The notes under the pieces: generated by a model
Told to the model about the DNA's origin: nothing
Databases searched by the model: none
Seen by the model: the letters and a program-made list of their open reading frames with translations, nothing else
Made by a program: the position numbers and the translations under genes
Part shown: piece after piece, positions 32,675-41,570 of the stretch
How positions within the stretch are numbered: the stretch's first letter is position 1
Layout: each line of letters opens with the position of its first letter
NCBI RefSeq assembly: GCF_023370775.1
Contig: NZ_JAMCCQ010000007.1
Span: 1-64,000, forward strand
Length of the DNA stretch: 64,000 bases
Source of the DNA: Marivita sp. GX14005
Lineage (GTDB): Bacteria; Pseudomonadota; Alphaproteobacteria; Rhodobacterales; Rhodobacteraceae
Reading direction: 5' to 3'

Positions 32675-33805
32675 TCACAGGTTCAGCTTGCCGGGGAAGT
32701 AGTGCTCGTAGGCGAGCTGGTAGTCGGGCGAGTTCATCAACTCGTAATAGACCACCTGGTCCACCCATTCGCGCTGGCTGTCGAGGCATTTCTTCATGAA
32801 GGGATCCTGCTCCAGCTCGGGGATGAGCGCGTCCCAGGCGTCGAGCTGGGCGGCGAGGATTTCCTCGGAGGTGCGCTGCACATCCACCCCGGCCTCGTCG
32901 CGCAGATAGGCCAGATCGGCCGAGTAGCGCCGCGCCGCCTTGGCGACATTCGCGGTCGAGACCGCCTCGACGCCATGAATGAGGATCGCCTTGAGATCGG
33001 GCTCCATGTCCTCGAGCGTGAGCCCGTTGAACAGGAACTCGAAGCTCTCGGACGCCTGGTGATACGACGACAGGATATAGTTCTTGGCCACGTCCTGCGC
33101 GCCGAAATCGCGGTCCGAGGAGGGGTTGTTGAACTCGAACGCGTCGATCACGCCGCGCTCCATCGCCGGAACGATCTCGCCGCCGGGAAGCTGCGCCACG
33201 GACATGCCGAGCTTGTTCATCAGATCGGCCGCAAGCCCCACGGTGCGATACTTGAAACCGTCAAGATCGGAGACCTTGCTCACCGGATCCTTGAACCAGC
33301 CGAAGGGCTGGGCGGGCATCGGGAAGGCCATGTAGCCATCCACGTCGAGCCCCATGATGTCCTGCGTCAGCTCGTCGTAAAGCGCCTTGCCGCCGCCCTC
33401 GTAGAACCAGTTCATCATCGTGGTGGCCGAGCCGCCGAAGACCGGCCCGGTGCCGAAGAGCGAGGCGGCCTTGTTCTTGCCGTACCAGTAGACCGGCACG
33501 TCATGGCCGATATCGAGCAGCCCGTCATTGACCGCATCCAGCACCTGGAACGCCCCCACGACCGCGCCGGCCGGCAGCAGGTCGATCTTGAGCCGCCCGC
33601 CGGCCATGGCCTCGACGCGGGTGACGTAATCCTGCGCCATCTCCTGCCAGATGTTCGAGGACGGCCAGGCCGTCTGCATCTTGAGCACCATCGGCGATTG
33701 CGCCAGCACCGCCGGCGCGGCCAGCCCGGCGACCCCGGCCGCACTGCCGCCCAGAGCGGCCTTCTTCAGAAAGGACCGGCGGCCCATCTTGTCGGAATTC
33801 GTCAT
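32675..33805 (-). CDS. dctP: TRAP transporter substrate-binding protein (DctP-like), TAT-exported
   Basis: A 376-residue periplasmic protein. The N-terminus GRRSFLKKAALGGSAAG is a twin-arginine signal, ending near APAVLAQ. The mature part shows the DctP family pattern (MVLKMQTAWPSSNIWQEMAQ, GRLKIDLLPAGAVVGAFQVL, and the binding region MERGVIDAFEFNNPSSDRDF). The sequence type (PAGEIV, EFNNPSSD) is that of TRAP receptors for 2-oxo acids and related monocarboxylates such as TakP. It is the first gene of an operon dctP-dctQ-dctM-amidase-small membrane protein. The ligand may be an amide or acid handled by the amidase. Confidence 0.9.
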   Translation of the reverse strand: MTNSDKMGRRSFLKKAALGGSAAGVAGLAAPAVLAQSPMVLKMQTAWPSSNIWQEMAQDYVTRVEAMAGGRLKIDLLPAGAVVGAFQVLDAVNDGLLDIGHDVPVYWYGKNKAASLFGTGPVFGGSATTMMNWFYEGGGKALYDELTQDIMGLDVDGYMAFPMPAQPFGWFKDPVSKVSDLDGFKYRTVGLAADLMNKLGMSVAQLPGGEIVPAMERGVIDAFEFNNPSSDRDFGAQDVAKNYILSSYHQASESFEFLFNGLTLEDMEPDLKAILIHGVEAVSTANVAKAARRYSADLAYLRDEAGVDVQRTSEEILAAQLDAWDALIPELEQDPFMKKCLDSQREWVDQVVYYELMNSPDYQLAYEHYFPGKLNL

Positions 33806-34384
33806 TCTTTACCTCCCAGGAACCCGGATCTGCGCAGCACGCAAGCGCGCATGATCGGCATCTTCAAGCCCGGCCGAACTCCTCCCGACCGGGCAGCGAC
33901 ACGGTTTCACCGCAATACGAAAATATCAAGGGAAAACCGAAGATTCGCGAACAGGTGTCGCGCTGAAAGCAGTTCCAACAGGCTACCATGGACAAGTGTG
34001 TATACTCCCTTCATCCGCCCCGAATTTTTGCTGTTTTTACGTTGAGGTGAAGGAGGCCCAAGCCGTTGCGAGCTTGATCGAGGACAGCCTGTCGACTGAT
34101 GACTTCGCAGGGGTCTTCAAGTTAGCAATTTAAACACAAGACGAATGCTTGGTTCAGCCAACGAACCATAAAACCATACAACGCAATCAAGCCGTTCCGA
34201 TCCGTCGTCAAACCGTTGATATCCGACTCTTTTCCCTGCCTGTTCCGGTCCCCGAGGGCCGGGGCGACCGTCTTTCCGGAGGGCCGGTTTCGGCCAAGGG
34301 GGGTGTTAATATGTGTTATAGTAGTGTTACGCCTTCCCAGAAGCCGGTTTTTCCCAGACATTTCAAACCCCTGCAAACACCCCC
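33806..34384. other. Intergenic region upstream of the iterons
   Basis: The region holds the presumed dctP promoter at its left end. Codons before a stop at 34131-34133 (ending in EDSLSTDDFAGVFKLAI) look protein-like but have no start or partner, so they may be the end of a lost gene. Nothing else is supported. Confidence 0.35.
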
Positions 34385-34448
34385 CGTGTGTAAAGTGGTG
34401 ATTCACCGTGTGTAAAGTGGTGATTCTGCGTGTGCAAAGTGGTGATTC
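34385..34448 (+). repeat. Iteron set A: three direct repeats at 22-bp period
   Basis: CGTGTGTAAAGTGGTGATTC occurs at 34385-34404 and 34407-34426, with a variant (one T to C) at 34429-34448. The starts are exactly 22 bp apart, two helical turns, so bound initiators would line up on one face. They lie 210-270 bp upstream of the replication initiator gene. Confidence 0.85.
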
Positions 34449-34521
34449 CCGAATCGATCCCGCGCGCCCCGCGACATCTGCGCGATAACCCTTTGACGCG
34501 ACTCGCGAATTCCGCTCGTTC

Positions 34522-34617
34522 CGTGTGTGAAGTGTCGAAAGGCTCGTGTGTGAAGTGTCGTTTTGCCCTTGGCGTGTGTGAAGTGTCGTTGTAGGGTCGT
34601 CCGTGTGTGAAGTGTCG
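34522..34617 (+). repeat. Iteron set B: four direct repeats next to rep
   Basis: The 16-mer CGTGTGTGAAGTGTCG is present at 34522-34537, 34545-34560, 34573-34588 and 34602-34617, with periods of 23, 28 and 29 bp. It shares the core GTGTGTRAAGTG with set A but has a different 3' half. Its position 42 bp before the rep start suggests auto-regulation as well as origin function. Confidence 0.85.
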
Positions 34618-34658
34618 AAGCCGGTCCCGATACCGGCACCGCGTAAAAAGGACCGCCC

Positions 34659-35687
34659 ATGAGCACCGCCTATCCCCTGCTGCCCGACCGTCACCCGCAG
34701 GGCGATTTCTTCGTCTGCGACATCCTCGATGCGGCCCCCAAGGGCGACATGGGCTCGATGGAACATCCGATCTTCTCGCTCTCGACCAAACCCGACACCC
34801 GGCCGCGCAAATACGAGCACAACGGCGTCACCATCGAGATCAAGCCCTCGGTCGACGGACTGGCCACGGTGCACGACCGGGACGTGCTGATCTACTGCAT
34901 TTCGGCGCTCATCAAGGGCATGAACGAGGGCCGCGAGCCGCAGCAGGTGATCCGCTTCCATGCCGCCGACCTTCTGAAGGCGACCAACCGGATGACCACC
35001 GGGCGCGGCTACAACCTCCTGAAGGCGGCGATGGAGCGGCTGGCGGGCACGCGGATCTCGACCAACATCACCACCGGCGGGCAGGAGATCTTCGAGACCT
35101 TCGGCCTGATCGAACGCGCCCGCATCGTGCGCGAGACCCGCGACGGGCGGATGCAGGAGGTCGAGGTCAAGCTCAGCGACTGGGTCTTCAACGCGATCCG
35201 CGCGCAGGAGGTGCTGACGCTGTCCCGCGAGTATTTCCGCCTGCGCAAGCCGCTGGAGCGGCGCATCTACGAGCTGGCGCGCAAGCATTGCGGCCGCCAG
35301 AAGGAATGGCGCGTCTCGATGGAGGTGCTGCAGAAGAAATGCGGCTCCGGGTCGACCTTGCGCGAGTTTCGCCGCCTGGTGATGACCATCGCCAAGGAGG
35401 ACGAGGAATACGGCCACATGCCCGATTACGAGATCCGCATCGACGACGCGCGCGACCAGCTGATCGCCCGCAGCCGCGGCACGGTGGGCGCCGATTACGC
35501 CGCCCCGCTGGACATCCCCGCGCTCGATCCGGAGGTCTACGACATGGCCCGCGCCGCCGCCCCCGGCTGGGACGTGCGCATGATCGAGGCCGAATGGCGC
35601 GCCTGGGCCGGCGAGGTGCCGCGCAACCCAGAAATGGCCTTTCTCGGCTTCTGCCGCAAATGGGCCGAACGGCGCGGGGCGCCCTGA
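34659..35687 (+). CDS. repA: Replication initiator protein (RPA/RepA family)
   Basis: A 342-residue initiator starting MSTAYPLLPDRHPQGDFFVC. The RPA-type signature is seen in DAAPKGDMGSMEHPIFSLST and KPDTRPRKYEHNGVTIEI, followed by winged-helix parts (QQVIRFHAADLLKATNRMTT, RGYNLLKAAMERLAGTRIST, LSREYFRLRKPLERRIYELA). It should bind the iterons upstream and open the origin. This initiator type is common on Rhodobacteraceae plasmids. Partition genes lie 5 kb downstream on the other strand, separated by glycosylation genes, which is an unusual spacing. The class within the family cannot be fixed without a tree. Confidence 0.88.
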   Translation: MSTAYPLLPDRHPQGDFFVCDILDAAPKGDMGSMEHPIFSLSTKPDTRPRKYEHNGVTIEIKPSVDGLATVHDRDVLIYCISALIKGMNEGREPQQVIRFHAADLLKATNRMTTGRGYNLLKAAMERLAGTRISTNITTGGQEIFETFGLIERARIVRETRDGRMQEVEVKLSDWVFNAIRAQEVLTLSREYFRLRKPLERRIYELARKHCGRQKEWRVSMEVLQKKCGSGSTLREFRRLVMTIAKEDEEYGHMPDYEIRIDDARDQLIARSRGTVGADYAAPLDIPALDPEVYDMARAAAPGWDVRMIEAEWRAWAGEVPRNPEMAFLGFCRKWAERRGAP

Positions 35688-35692
35688 GCGGA

Positions 35693-37132
35693 TCAGGCAG
35701 GTCGCTGAACCGCTGTCAGTACATCGCGCGCCACATCGTCCCAGCTGCGAAGGGTAGAATGCGCGATTTTGAGTTCCAACTTCTTCCGAAGACCCTCTTC
35801 GACGAGCATTCGATATATCGTTGAGGTAATCGAAGAGATCGAATTGGGGTCGAAATAGAGTACCAGATCGCCGCCCACCTCCGGTAAGGATCCCGCGTTC
35901 GAGACCACAGCGGTCTTGCCATAGCTGAGGCTTTCGCCCACCGGCAGCCCCCAGCCTTCGACGAAGCTGGGCATCGCGGTGAAGAGGCAGTTGCGATATA
36001 GGAAATCGAGCTCCTCATCGGACGGACTGGTTATCAGTTCGACCCAACCGTGAAGATTGCCTGATGCTGCCATCCACCTTTCGAAATCCTGATTGAGCCA
36101 ACCCGGGTTGCCGACAAAAACAAGACGCGGTAGTTCGATATCGTCTTTCTGGCGCAGCCTGTCCCAGGCCTGCGCTAAGCCCCACATGTTTTTCCTGGTT
36201 TCCATAGTGCCTACACAAAGCACATAGGGGCGTTTCAACAGGCTGCGGATCTTGTCATCAATAAGGACGTTTTTCGTCAGTTCAGGATAGGTTTCGGTAT
36301 CCACCGTAGTGGTTTGGGAACGCTGCACTTCCGGCGTGGAGATCGGTAACCCGGCTACAGCAAGAGGCACTACATCGATCGTTTGCGTTTTGCCGTAAGT
36401 TTCCAGAAAAATTCGCAAGTCATGTGCCGTTGCCTGCGAGTTCGCAAGATACCGGTCAGCATATTTGGTTGTTTCCAACAACCAATTGTGAAAGCGTAAG
36501 GATTGGGTAGAACCTGAAATGAATTCAGGAGCGTTTATTTGAATAAGATCATGGATAAGGAGATAACAAAAAATACCCTGCGCTTGTGCTTTCTTCAATG
36601 CACTTGAAGGAGCAGAGCCGGCGGCGTCCGCCAATATGATACAATCACCGGATTTTGCAATTTTTGAAAAATCGGTGAACGGTTCTTTGCGTGAATTGGA
36701 AAGGTTCTGGGATTTTGGCGCCTTTTTTGAAGCCCGCCAAGCATCAAGCGTGGAATGACGTTTCTCGAAGTGCCGATGATTGCCGACCAGAGCGTTCAGA
36801 TTTCGAATGGCTGTATGTACAGATCTCTTCAGAGGTTTTTGAGCATATCTTCCCAATGTCGGTCGAGGGCGGAGGCCCGGTTGAGTGCGAAAAAGTGCGG
36901 CGCGAAGTGTTTCGAGAGGTAATATGCTTCCTGCGGGCGCCGCTGCGTCGTATGATATGGCACGATAGGCATTCGACTTATCGTCCTGAAAAGAAATATA
37001 AATTTTGTCCTTTCCGATCCGATGTGCTACATGCTCGATCAGCATGATAGTGACTCTCTGAATGCCGGAGAGTTGTCGTTCATTCTCAAGGTAGGACCGT
37101 AGATTGGTCACATCAAAAAAGATACGCTGCAC
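35693..37132 (-). CDS. GT4-family glycosyltransferase, low-GC
   Basis: A 479-residue GT-B enzyme starting MQRIFFDVTNLRSYLENERQ with LSGIQRVTIML, a pattern seen in rhamnosyl- or mannosyltransferases of polysaccharide clusters. The middle contains an insert (about 85-165) of low complexity. The donor site is VEGWGLPVGESLSYGKTAVV, with VGTMETRKNMWGLAQAW as the Lys-containing loop. Base composition is visibly lower in GC than rep and the DNA left of it, pointing to separate acquisition. It converges on rep with only five bases between the stops and is divergent from the large glycan enzyme at 37249. Confidence 0.82.
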   Translation of the reverse strand: MQRIFFDVTNLRSYLENERQLSGIQRVTIMLIEHVAHRIGKDKIYISFQDDKSNAYRAISYDAAAPAGSILPLETLRAALFRTQPGLRPRPTLGRYAQKPLKRSVHTAIRNLNALVGNHRHFEKRHSTLDAWRASKKAPKSQNLSNSRKEPFTDFSKIAKSGDCIILADAAGSAPSSALKKAQAQGIFCYLLIHDLIQINAPEFISGSTQSLRFHNWLLETTKYADRYLANSQATAHDLRIFLETYGKTQTIDVVPLAVAGLPISTPEVQRSQTTTVDTETYPELTKNVLIDDKIRSLLKRPYVLCVGTMETRKNMWGLAQAWDRLRQKDDIELPRLVFVGNPGWLNQDFERWMAASGNLHGWVELITSPSDEELDFLYRNCLFTAMPSFVEGWGLPVGESLSYGKTAVVSNAGSLPEVGGDLVLYFDPNSISSITSTIYRMLVEEGLRKKLELKIAHSTLRSWDDVARDVLTAVQRPA

Positions 37133-37248
37133 GTCGAACTCCTCAATCTTCAGGCGGTCTAATGCAGCCCTGCTCGGGCTTTGACAAGCCGGTCACAGAC
37201 CCAAGTTGGCAGATTGCCGGCTTTCCGGAAATTGTCTAGAGGGGACGC

Positions 37249-40200
37249 ATGACCAAGAGCACGTTCTATCACGCTTTCGAAGCAGCGTTTCGCGGCAGCA
37301 GGGCCGAGATCCTTGAGCGTTTGCGCAGTTATGCGCCGTTCCTAGAAGCGCTGTCGAAACAGAACCTGCCCCGCGGCGTGCTCGATCTGGGCTGTGGCCG
37401 GGGTGAGTGGCTCGAAACTCTTGAAGAATTTGGGTTCGACGCGCGTGGTGTGGATCTGGACAAGGGCATGCTATCTGATTGCATTTCTGCAGGGCTGCCA
37501 GCTGAAGAGCAGGATGCACTTGAGGCACTCGCCGCTACCGAGAACGAAAGCCTGTGTATTCTTTCGGCCTTCCACCTGATCGAGCATCTGCCCTTCGATG
37601 AAATCCGAACCATTGTCAACGAAGGATTACGTGTTCTGGCGCCAGGTGGGCTTTTGGTGCTGGAAACGCCAAACCCTGAAAATATCGAAGTTGGCACGGT
37701 TACGTTCTACAATGACAGCACTCATATCGCGCCGATACCGCCGAATGTTCTGAAATTTTTGGCCGAACATGCCGGTTACGCTCGGATAAAATTGCTGCGG
37801 CTAAATGCTCAATTTTCAGACAGCGCGATTAGCCTCGAAGATGTTCTGTTCCGAACCAGCCCCGATTATGCGTTGGTTGCACAAAAAGCAGGGAACGGAG
37901 CACTGATGGAGGCTACTGAAGGAGCGTTTCTCGAGCCTACAAACCTCTCGACACGGGAACTGGTGCGACGCTTTGATGCCGAGCAAAGAATATTTGTCAA
38001 AGAATTGAAAGCTCAGTTTGCGGCACTACAGGAGAATTACGCGGATTTGCATAGACGTCTTGAAGACCTTCTACAGCAATCCGATCAAAAAATCGAAAAT
38101 CAGAATGCCACTATTTCCGTTCTCAATAACCAGATCTCGCGCTTGAAAAAAACAAAAAAGACGCGCCTTTACTATCGATCCAAAAAAATTGAGAAATATC
38201 ATAAAAAGATTATTCGTTGGTTTATTGAGCGGCGAGAAGACCGGCGCGCCAAGGCTGCCAGAGTGCAGCACGGCAACATCTCGGTCGACCGTAGCGGCCA
38301 CTGGAAACGCGTAAAATTACCGCGTAGGCCAAGATGGCGTCTCGAGGGGCCATTCGACAGCAGTTATAGCCTTGCGATCGTCAATCGTGAACTCGCCCGC
38401 GCGCTTGCGCGTCAGGGCGCGGATGTCACCCTGAAATCTTCCGAAGGACCCGGTGATTTTGATCCCAACCGGGAGTTTCTTGCCGCCAATCCCGACCTAG
38501 CAGCCATGCAGGCCATCAATCGCATCCAGGCTGATACGGTCAGCAGGAACATGTATCCCCCGCGGGTGGCGGACATAAAGAGTGCCCTACCCGGTCTGCA
38601 TTCCTACGCATGGGAAGAAACCGGCTTTCCGCGTGAATACACAACTGACTTCAACAATGTGCTACGTTACCTAACGGTCACATCGGATCATGTGCGCAAG
38701 GTGATGATTGACAATGGCGTCTTCGTTCCGACCTACGCGGTGGGCAATGGCGTTGATCATTTTGATCGGATCGCATCCGAGCCGGTTCCTGATTTGCCTC
38801 ATGCCGGAAGACGTTTTCTGCATATTTCTTCTTGTTTTCCACGCAAAGGAGCAGATGTCCTTCTCGCAGCTTGGGCCAAAGCCTTTACTGCAGACGATGA
38901 CGTAGCGCTGATTATCAAGAGCTTTCCAAATCCTCATAACGACATCGCGCAACAGGTCGCCGCACTGCAAGCGGACCATCCCAAACTCGCGCCGATCCAC
39001 CTTATCGACCGGGAATTGAGCAATGGACAAATGCGTACGCTGTGCGAAGCTTGTGACGTGGCCGTGTTTCCCTCTCGCGCTGAAGGGTTTGGTTTGCCCC
39101 TGGCCGAGGCACTGTTGTTGGGCAAACCTGTCCTGACAACCGGTTGGAGCGGACAGATGGTATTCGCTGATCTGCCACTGGTTCACCAAATCGATTACCG
39201 CTTCGCGGAAAGCGAAAGTCACGTCGGCGCCGGGTTGAGCATGTGGGCTGATCCGAACCCCCATCACTTGGCCGAACTCATGCGGAACATGGCGTCTTCC
39301 TCGCCGCCGAGCGAAAAAGATCGTATCCGCACGCGCGAGCTGCTTCTGAGCAGGTTCAGCTGGGATCGGGTCGCGGAGCGAAGCCTTTCGGCTTTGCGCC
39401 ATGCTGCTTGTCGACCTGAGCCGGTCCCACCTCGGATCGGCTGGGTAACGACATATAACACACGTTGCGGAATTGCGACGTATTCGGAGCATCTGATCCG
39501 TTATTTGAGGCTTCCGGTACATGTTCTGGCTGCTCATACAGATGCGCCAATTGTGCCTGACAGTGACTTGGAATTGCGCGTCACCCGTTGCTGGGAGGAA
39601 GGACGTGAAGACGATCTTGGAAACTTACTCTCAGCAATCCGCGCGGAGAATTTACAGACAATCGTAATTCAGTTCAATTATGGCTTTTTTGCCTTTCCGC
39701 GTCTTGCAAGCCTGATCAATGCATTGAAAGACGACGGCCGCCAGGTTCTTGTCACCCTACATTCCACCAACGATACTCCGCATCCAAGCGATATTAGACT
39801 GGCCTCGATAAAAGATGCGCTGGGGCGTTGCGACCGGTTACTTGTACACACGGTCGCCGATGCCAACCGTTTGAAAAACCTGGGGTTCGTTGATTCGGTT
39901 GCGCTATTCCCTCATGGGGTCCTTCCGGCAGCTGAATCCCCTGCCCCATGTAAGCTGGCTTCAGACGCATGCTTTACGGTTGGCAGCTATGGTTTCTTTT
40001 TGCCCAACAAGGGACTGTCCGAACTTGTGGATGCGATTAATATCCTGCATTCGGAAGGTCGTAACGTGCGCTTGCGTATGATAAACGCGGAATATCCAGT
40101 TGCGGAATCGCGCACACTTATTGAAAAAGTTGAAAAGCAGATCAAGCAGAACGGACTTGCCGATCTGGTCGATATAACGACGGAGTTCCTGTCCGACGAG

Positions 40201-40578
40201 GCTGCATTGGCAAAGCTATCGGATTGCGATCTAATTGTTTTCGGCTATCAACAGAGCTCGGAATCGGCCAGCGGTGCGGTACGCTACGGTTTGGTATCGG
40301 GGCGTCCGGTGGCGGTCACTCCGCTTGAGATTTTCTCCGATGTAAAGCCCTATACAATTCAACTGCCGGGCATCTCCGCATCACAAATAGCTCGCGGTAT
40401 TGCCGACGTGATCGACCGCATGCGGGATACGGCGGAACCCGCATTGGACGCCAAGATGGTAAGCATGCTCGAACAGGCACGTGATCATATAGCCCGGCGC
40501 TCCTATGCAGTGCTTGGACCTCAACTCAAGGGTATGATCATCGCGCTCTGGGACGACTTGCAAAACGGAATTCACTGA
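37249..40578 (+). CDS. Methyltransferase - coiled coil - double glycosyltransferase fusion (WbdD-like front)
   Basis: An 1109-residue multidomain protein. Residues 1-220 form a class I methyltransferase: motif I VLDLGCGRGEWLETLEEFGF (44-63), motif IV/VI LIEHLPFDEIRTIVNEGLRV and RVLAPGGLLVLETPNPENIE. A coiled coil follows (about 225-300, with LQENYADLHRRLEDLLQQSD). Then a GT4 domain (about 360-710) with EGFGLPLAEALLLGKPVL (EX7E at 612-620), and a second GT-like domain (about 715-1100, with LPNKGLSELVDAINILHSEG and YQQSSESASGAVRYGLVSGR). A methyltransferase with a coiled coil recalls WbdD, which caps O-antigen and measures its length. Here capping and sugar transfer may be joined in one chain. 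GC is low compared with flanks. Confidence 0.82.
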   Translation: MTKSTFYHAFEAAFRGSRAEILERLRSYAPFLEALSKQNLPRGVLDLGCGRGEWLETLEEFGFDARGVDLDKGMLSDCISAGLPAEEQDALEALAATENESLCILSAFHLIEHLPFDEIRTIVNEGLRVLAPGGLLVLETPNPENIEVGTVTFYNDSTHIAPIPPNVLKFLAEHAGYARIKLLRLNAQFSDSAISLEDVLFRTSPDYALVAQKAGNGALMEATEGAFLEPTNLSTRELVRRFDAEQRIFVKELKAQFAALQENYADLHRRLEDLLQQSDQKIENQNATISVLNNQISRLKKTKKTRLYYRSKKIEKYHKKIIRWFIERREDRRAKAARVQHGNISVDRSGHWKRVKLPRRPRWRLEGPFDSSYSLAIVNRELARALARQGADVTLKSSEGPGDFDPNREFLAANPDLAAMQAINRIQADTVSRNMYPPRVADIKSALPGLHSYAWEETGFPREYTTDFNNVLRYLTVTSDHVRKVMIDNGVFVPTYAVGNGVDHFDRIASEPVPDLPHAGRRFLHISSCFPRKGADVLLAAWAKAFTADDDVALIIKSFPNPHNDIAQQVAALQADHPKLAPIHLIDRELSNGQMRTLCEACDVAVFPSRAEGFGLPLAEALLLGKPVLTTGWSGQMVFADLPLVHQIDYRFAESESHVGAGLSMWADPNPHHLAELMRNMASSSPPSEKDRIRTRELLLSRFSWDRVAERSLSALRHAACRPEPVPPRIGWVTTYNTRCGIATYSEHLIRYLRLPVHVLAAHTDAPIVPDSDLELRVTRCWEEGREDDLGNLLSAIRAENLQTIVIQFNYGFFAFPRLASLINALKDDGRQVLVTLHSTNDTPHPSDIRLASIKDALGRCDRLLVHTVADANRLKNLGFVDSVALFPHGVLPAAESPAPCKLASDACFTVGSYGFFLPNKGLSELVDAINILHSEGRNVRLRMINAEYPVAESRTLIEKVEKQIKQNGLADLVDITTEFLSDEAALAKLSDCDLIVFGYQQSSESASGAVRYGLVSGRPVAVTPLEIFSDVKPYTIQLPGISASQIARGIADVIDRMRDTAEPALDAKMVSMLEQARDHIARRSYAVLGPQLKGMIIALWDDLQNGIH

Positions 40579-40582
40579 CGGA

Positions 40583-40885
40583 TCACTGCCCCCGATCCGC
40601 CTTGTAGAGCGCCCAGGCCTCCTCGATCAGCACGCCCTGCTGCACGCCGCGCGCCCGCGCCTCGGCGGCGATCTCGCGCGAGATTTCGGGCATCACCTTG
40701 GCATGGACCTGGCCGGTGCGCGGGCTCGGCTTGCGGCCGCGGCGCTTTTTCGGGCTGCGATCGACGAAGCCGTGCTTTTCAGCCGCCGCATCCGATCTGG
40801 CCTGTGCATCCGGGCTGCTGTCCTTGGGTTTGCTGCGCAGTTTTCCGGGACTCAGCGCGATCCCGAACGGGTTTGCATCGGTCAT
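40583..40885 (-). CDS. Small RHH plasmid partition protein (ParB/ParG position)
   Basis: A 100-residue basic protein read from ATG 40883-40885, one base after the parA stop. The N-terminal half is polar and probably flexible (SPKKRRGRKPSPRTG); the C-terminal half (QVHAKVMPEISREIAAEARA, then VQQGVLIEEAWALYKA) is a ribbon-helix-helix-like fold. Small RHH proteins paired with short ParA proteins (type Ib partition) bind centromere repeats and stimulate the ATPase with their flexible tail. The repeat array upstream of parA (41571-41717) is the likely binding site. A longer in-frame extension to 41002 overlaps parA and is not used. Confidence 0.75.
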   Translation of the reverse strand: MTDANPFGIALSPGKLRSKPKDSSPDAQARSDAAAEKHGFVDRSPKKRRGRKPSPRTGQVHAKVMPEISREIAAEARARGVQQGVLIEEAWALYKADRGQ

Positions 40886-40886
40886 C

Positions 40887-41546
40887 TCATCCCTCCCCTG
40901 CAAGGCGTTTATAGACCTGGATGGCAAAAGCGCGGGCATTGTCGCGCGCCGCCTGCATGTTGCCCTGCGCGGGCATCGAATGAAGATCGCCGCCAAAGGC
41001 AAAAAGCCCCGAGAACGCCGCCCGCTCCATCAGCGGCGGGTCGATCACATCGACCCCCTGCCCCGCCAGCGAGCTTTCGATGCCCTTGTGCTGCTTGGAG
41101 CGGATCGCCTTGGTCATGGTGAAGACGACCGCATGGGGAATGGCGCGGTCCAGCGCCTCTTCCTCCTCGGCGATGAGCTGCAAGGCGCGCGCGCCGATGG
41201 TGGCATCGAGCGTTGTGGCCCGCATCGGGGTGAGCACCAGATCGGCCTGGCTGATCGCGCGGGACACCAGCCGCGAGGCCACCCCTTCGAGATCGACCAC
41301 CACGATCTGCCCGTCGGCATCATGCGCCTTGATGGTGCGCACGATATCGGCCTCGGTGATGTCCGACAGCACGGTGACGTTATCGGGCAGCGCCGACTGG
41401 CTGGCCCATAGCGTGAGCGAGCGGTTGGGGTCGCAATCGAGCATGGTGACGGGCACGCCTTCATGCGCAAGTTCGGTGCCCAGAAGCACGGCCGCAGTGG
41501 ATTTCCCGGCCCCACCCTTGGGGGATGCGATGACGATGGTGGGCAT
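40887..41546 (-). CDS. parA: ParA-family partition ATPase (type Ib)
   Basis: A 219-residue protein with no N-terminal DNA-binding extension. The deviant Walker A is ASPKGGAGKSTAAVLL near the start, A' motif MLDCDPNRSLTLWA, and Walker B QIVVVDLEGVASRLV. It drives plasmid segregation together with the small RHH protein immediately downstream. The start is 24 bp from the nearest palindromic repeat upstream, so the operon is probably self-repressed by its DNA-binding partner. It is the plasmid's main partition ATPase; the ParA-like protein at 6869-7579 belongs to mobilization. Confidence 0.9.
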   Translation of the reverse strand: MPTIVIASPKGGAGKSTAAVLLGTELAHEGVPVTMLDCDPNRSLTLWASQSALPDNVTVLSDITEADIVRTIKAHDADGQIVVVDLEGVASRLVSRAISQADLVLTPMRATTLDATIGARALQLIAEEEEALDRAIPHAVVFTMTKAIRSKQHKGIESSLAGQGVDVIDPPLMERAAFSGLFAFGGDLHSMPAQGNMQAARDNARAFAIQVYKRLAGEG

Positions 41547-41570
41547 ATGTTGTCCTGCTCTGTTTTATGG

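Larger units (their letters stand above)
34385..34658. other. Probable replication origin (oriV)
   Basis: Seven iterons in two sub-families, directly upstream of a RepA-type initiator, mark this as the origin. Between the two sets a segment with TCGCGAATTCCGCTCG and a DnaA-like box has not been proven; an AT-rich melting region is not obvious. Confidence 0.7.

Noticed and set aside
34385-34617. Short repeats considered as a CRISPR array
   Set aside because: The spacing (2 bp between set A units) leaves no spacers, there are no cas genes, and the position before rep identifies iterons.
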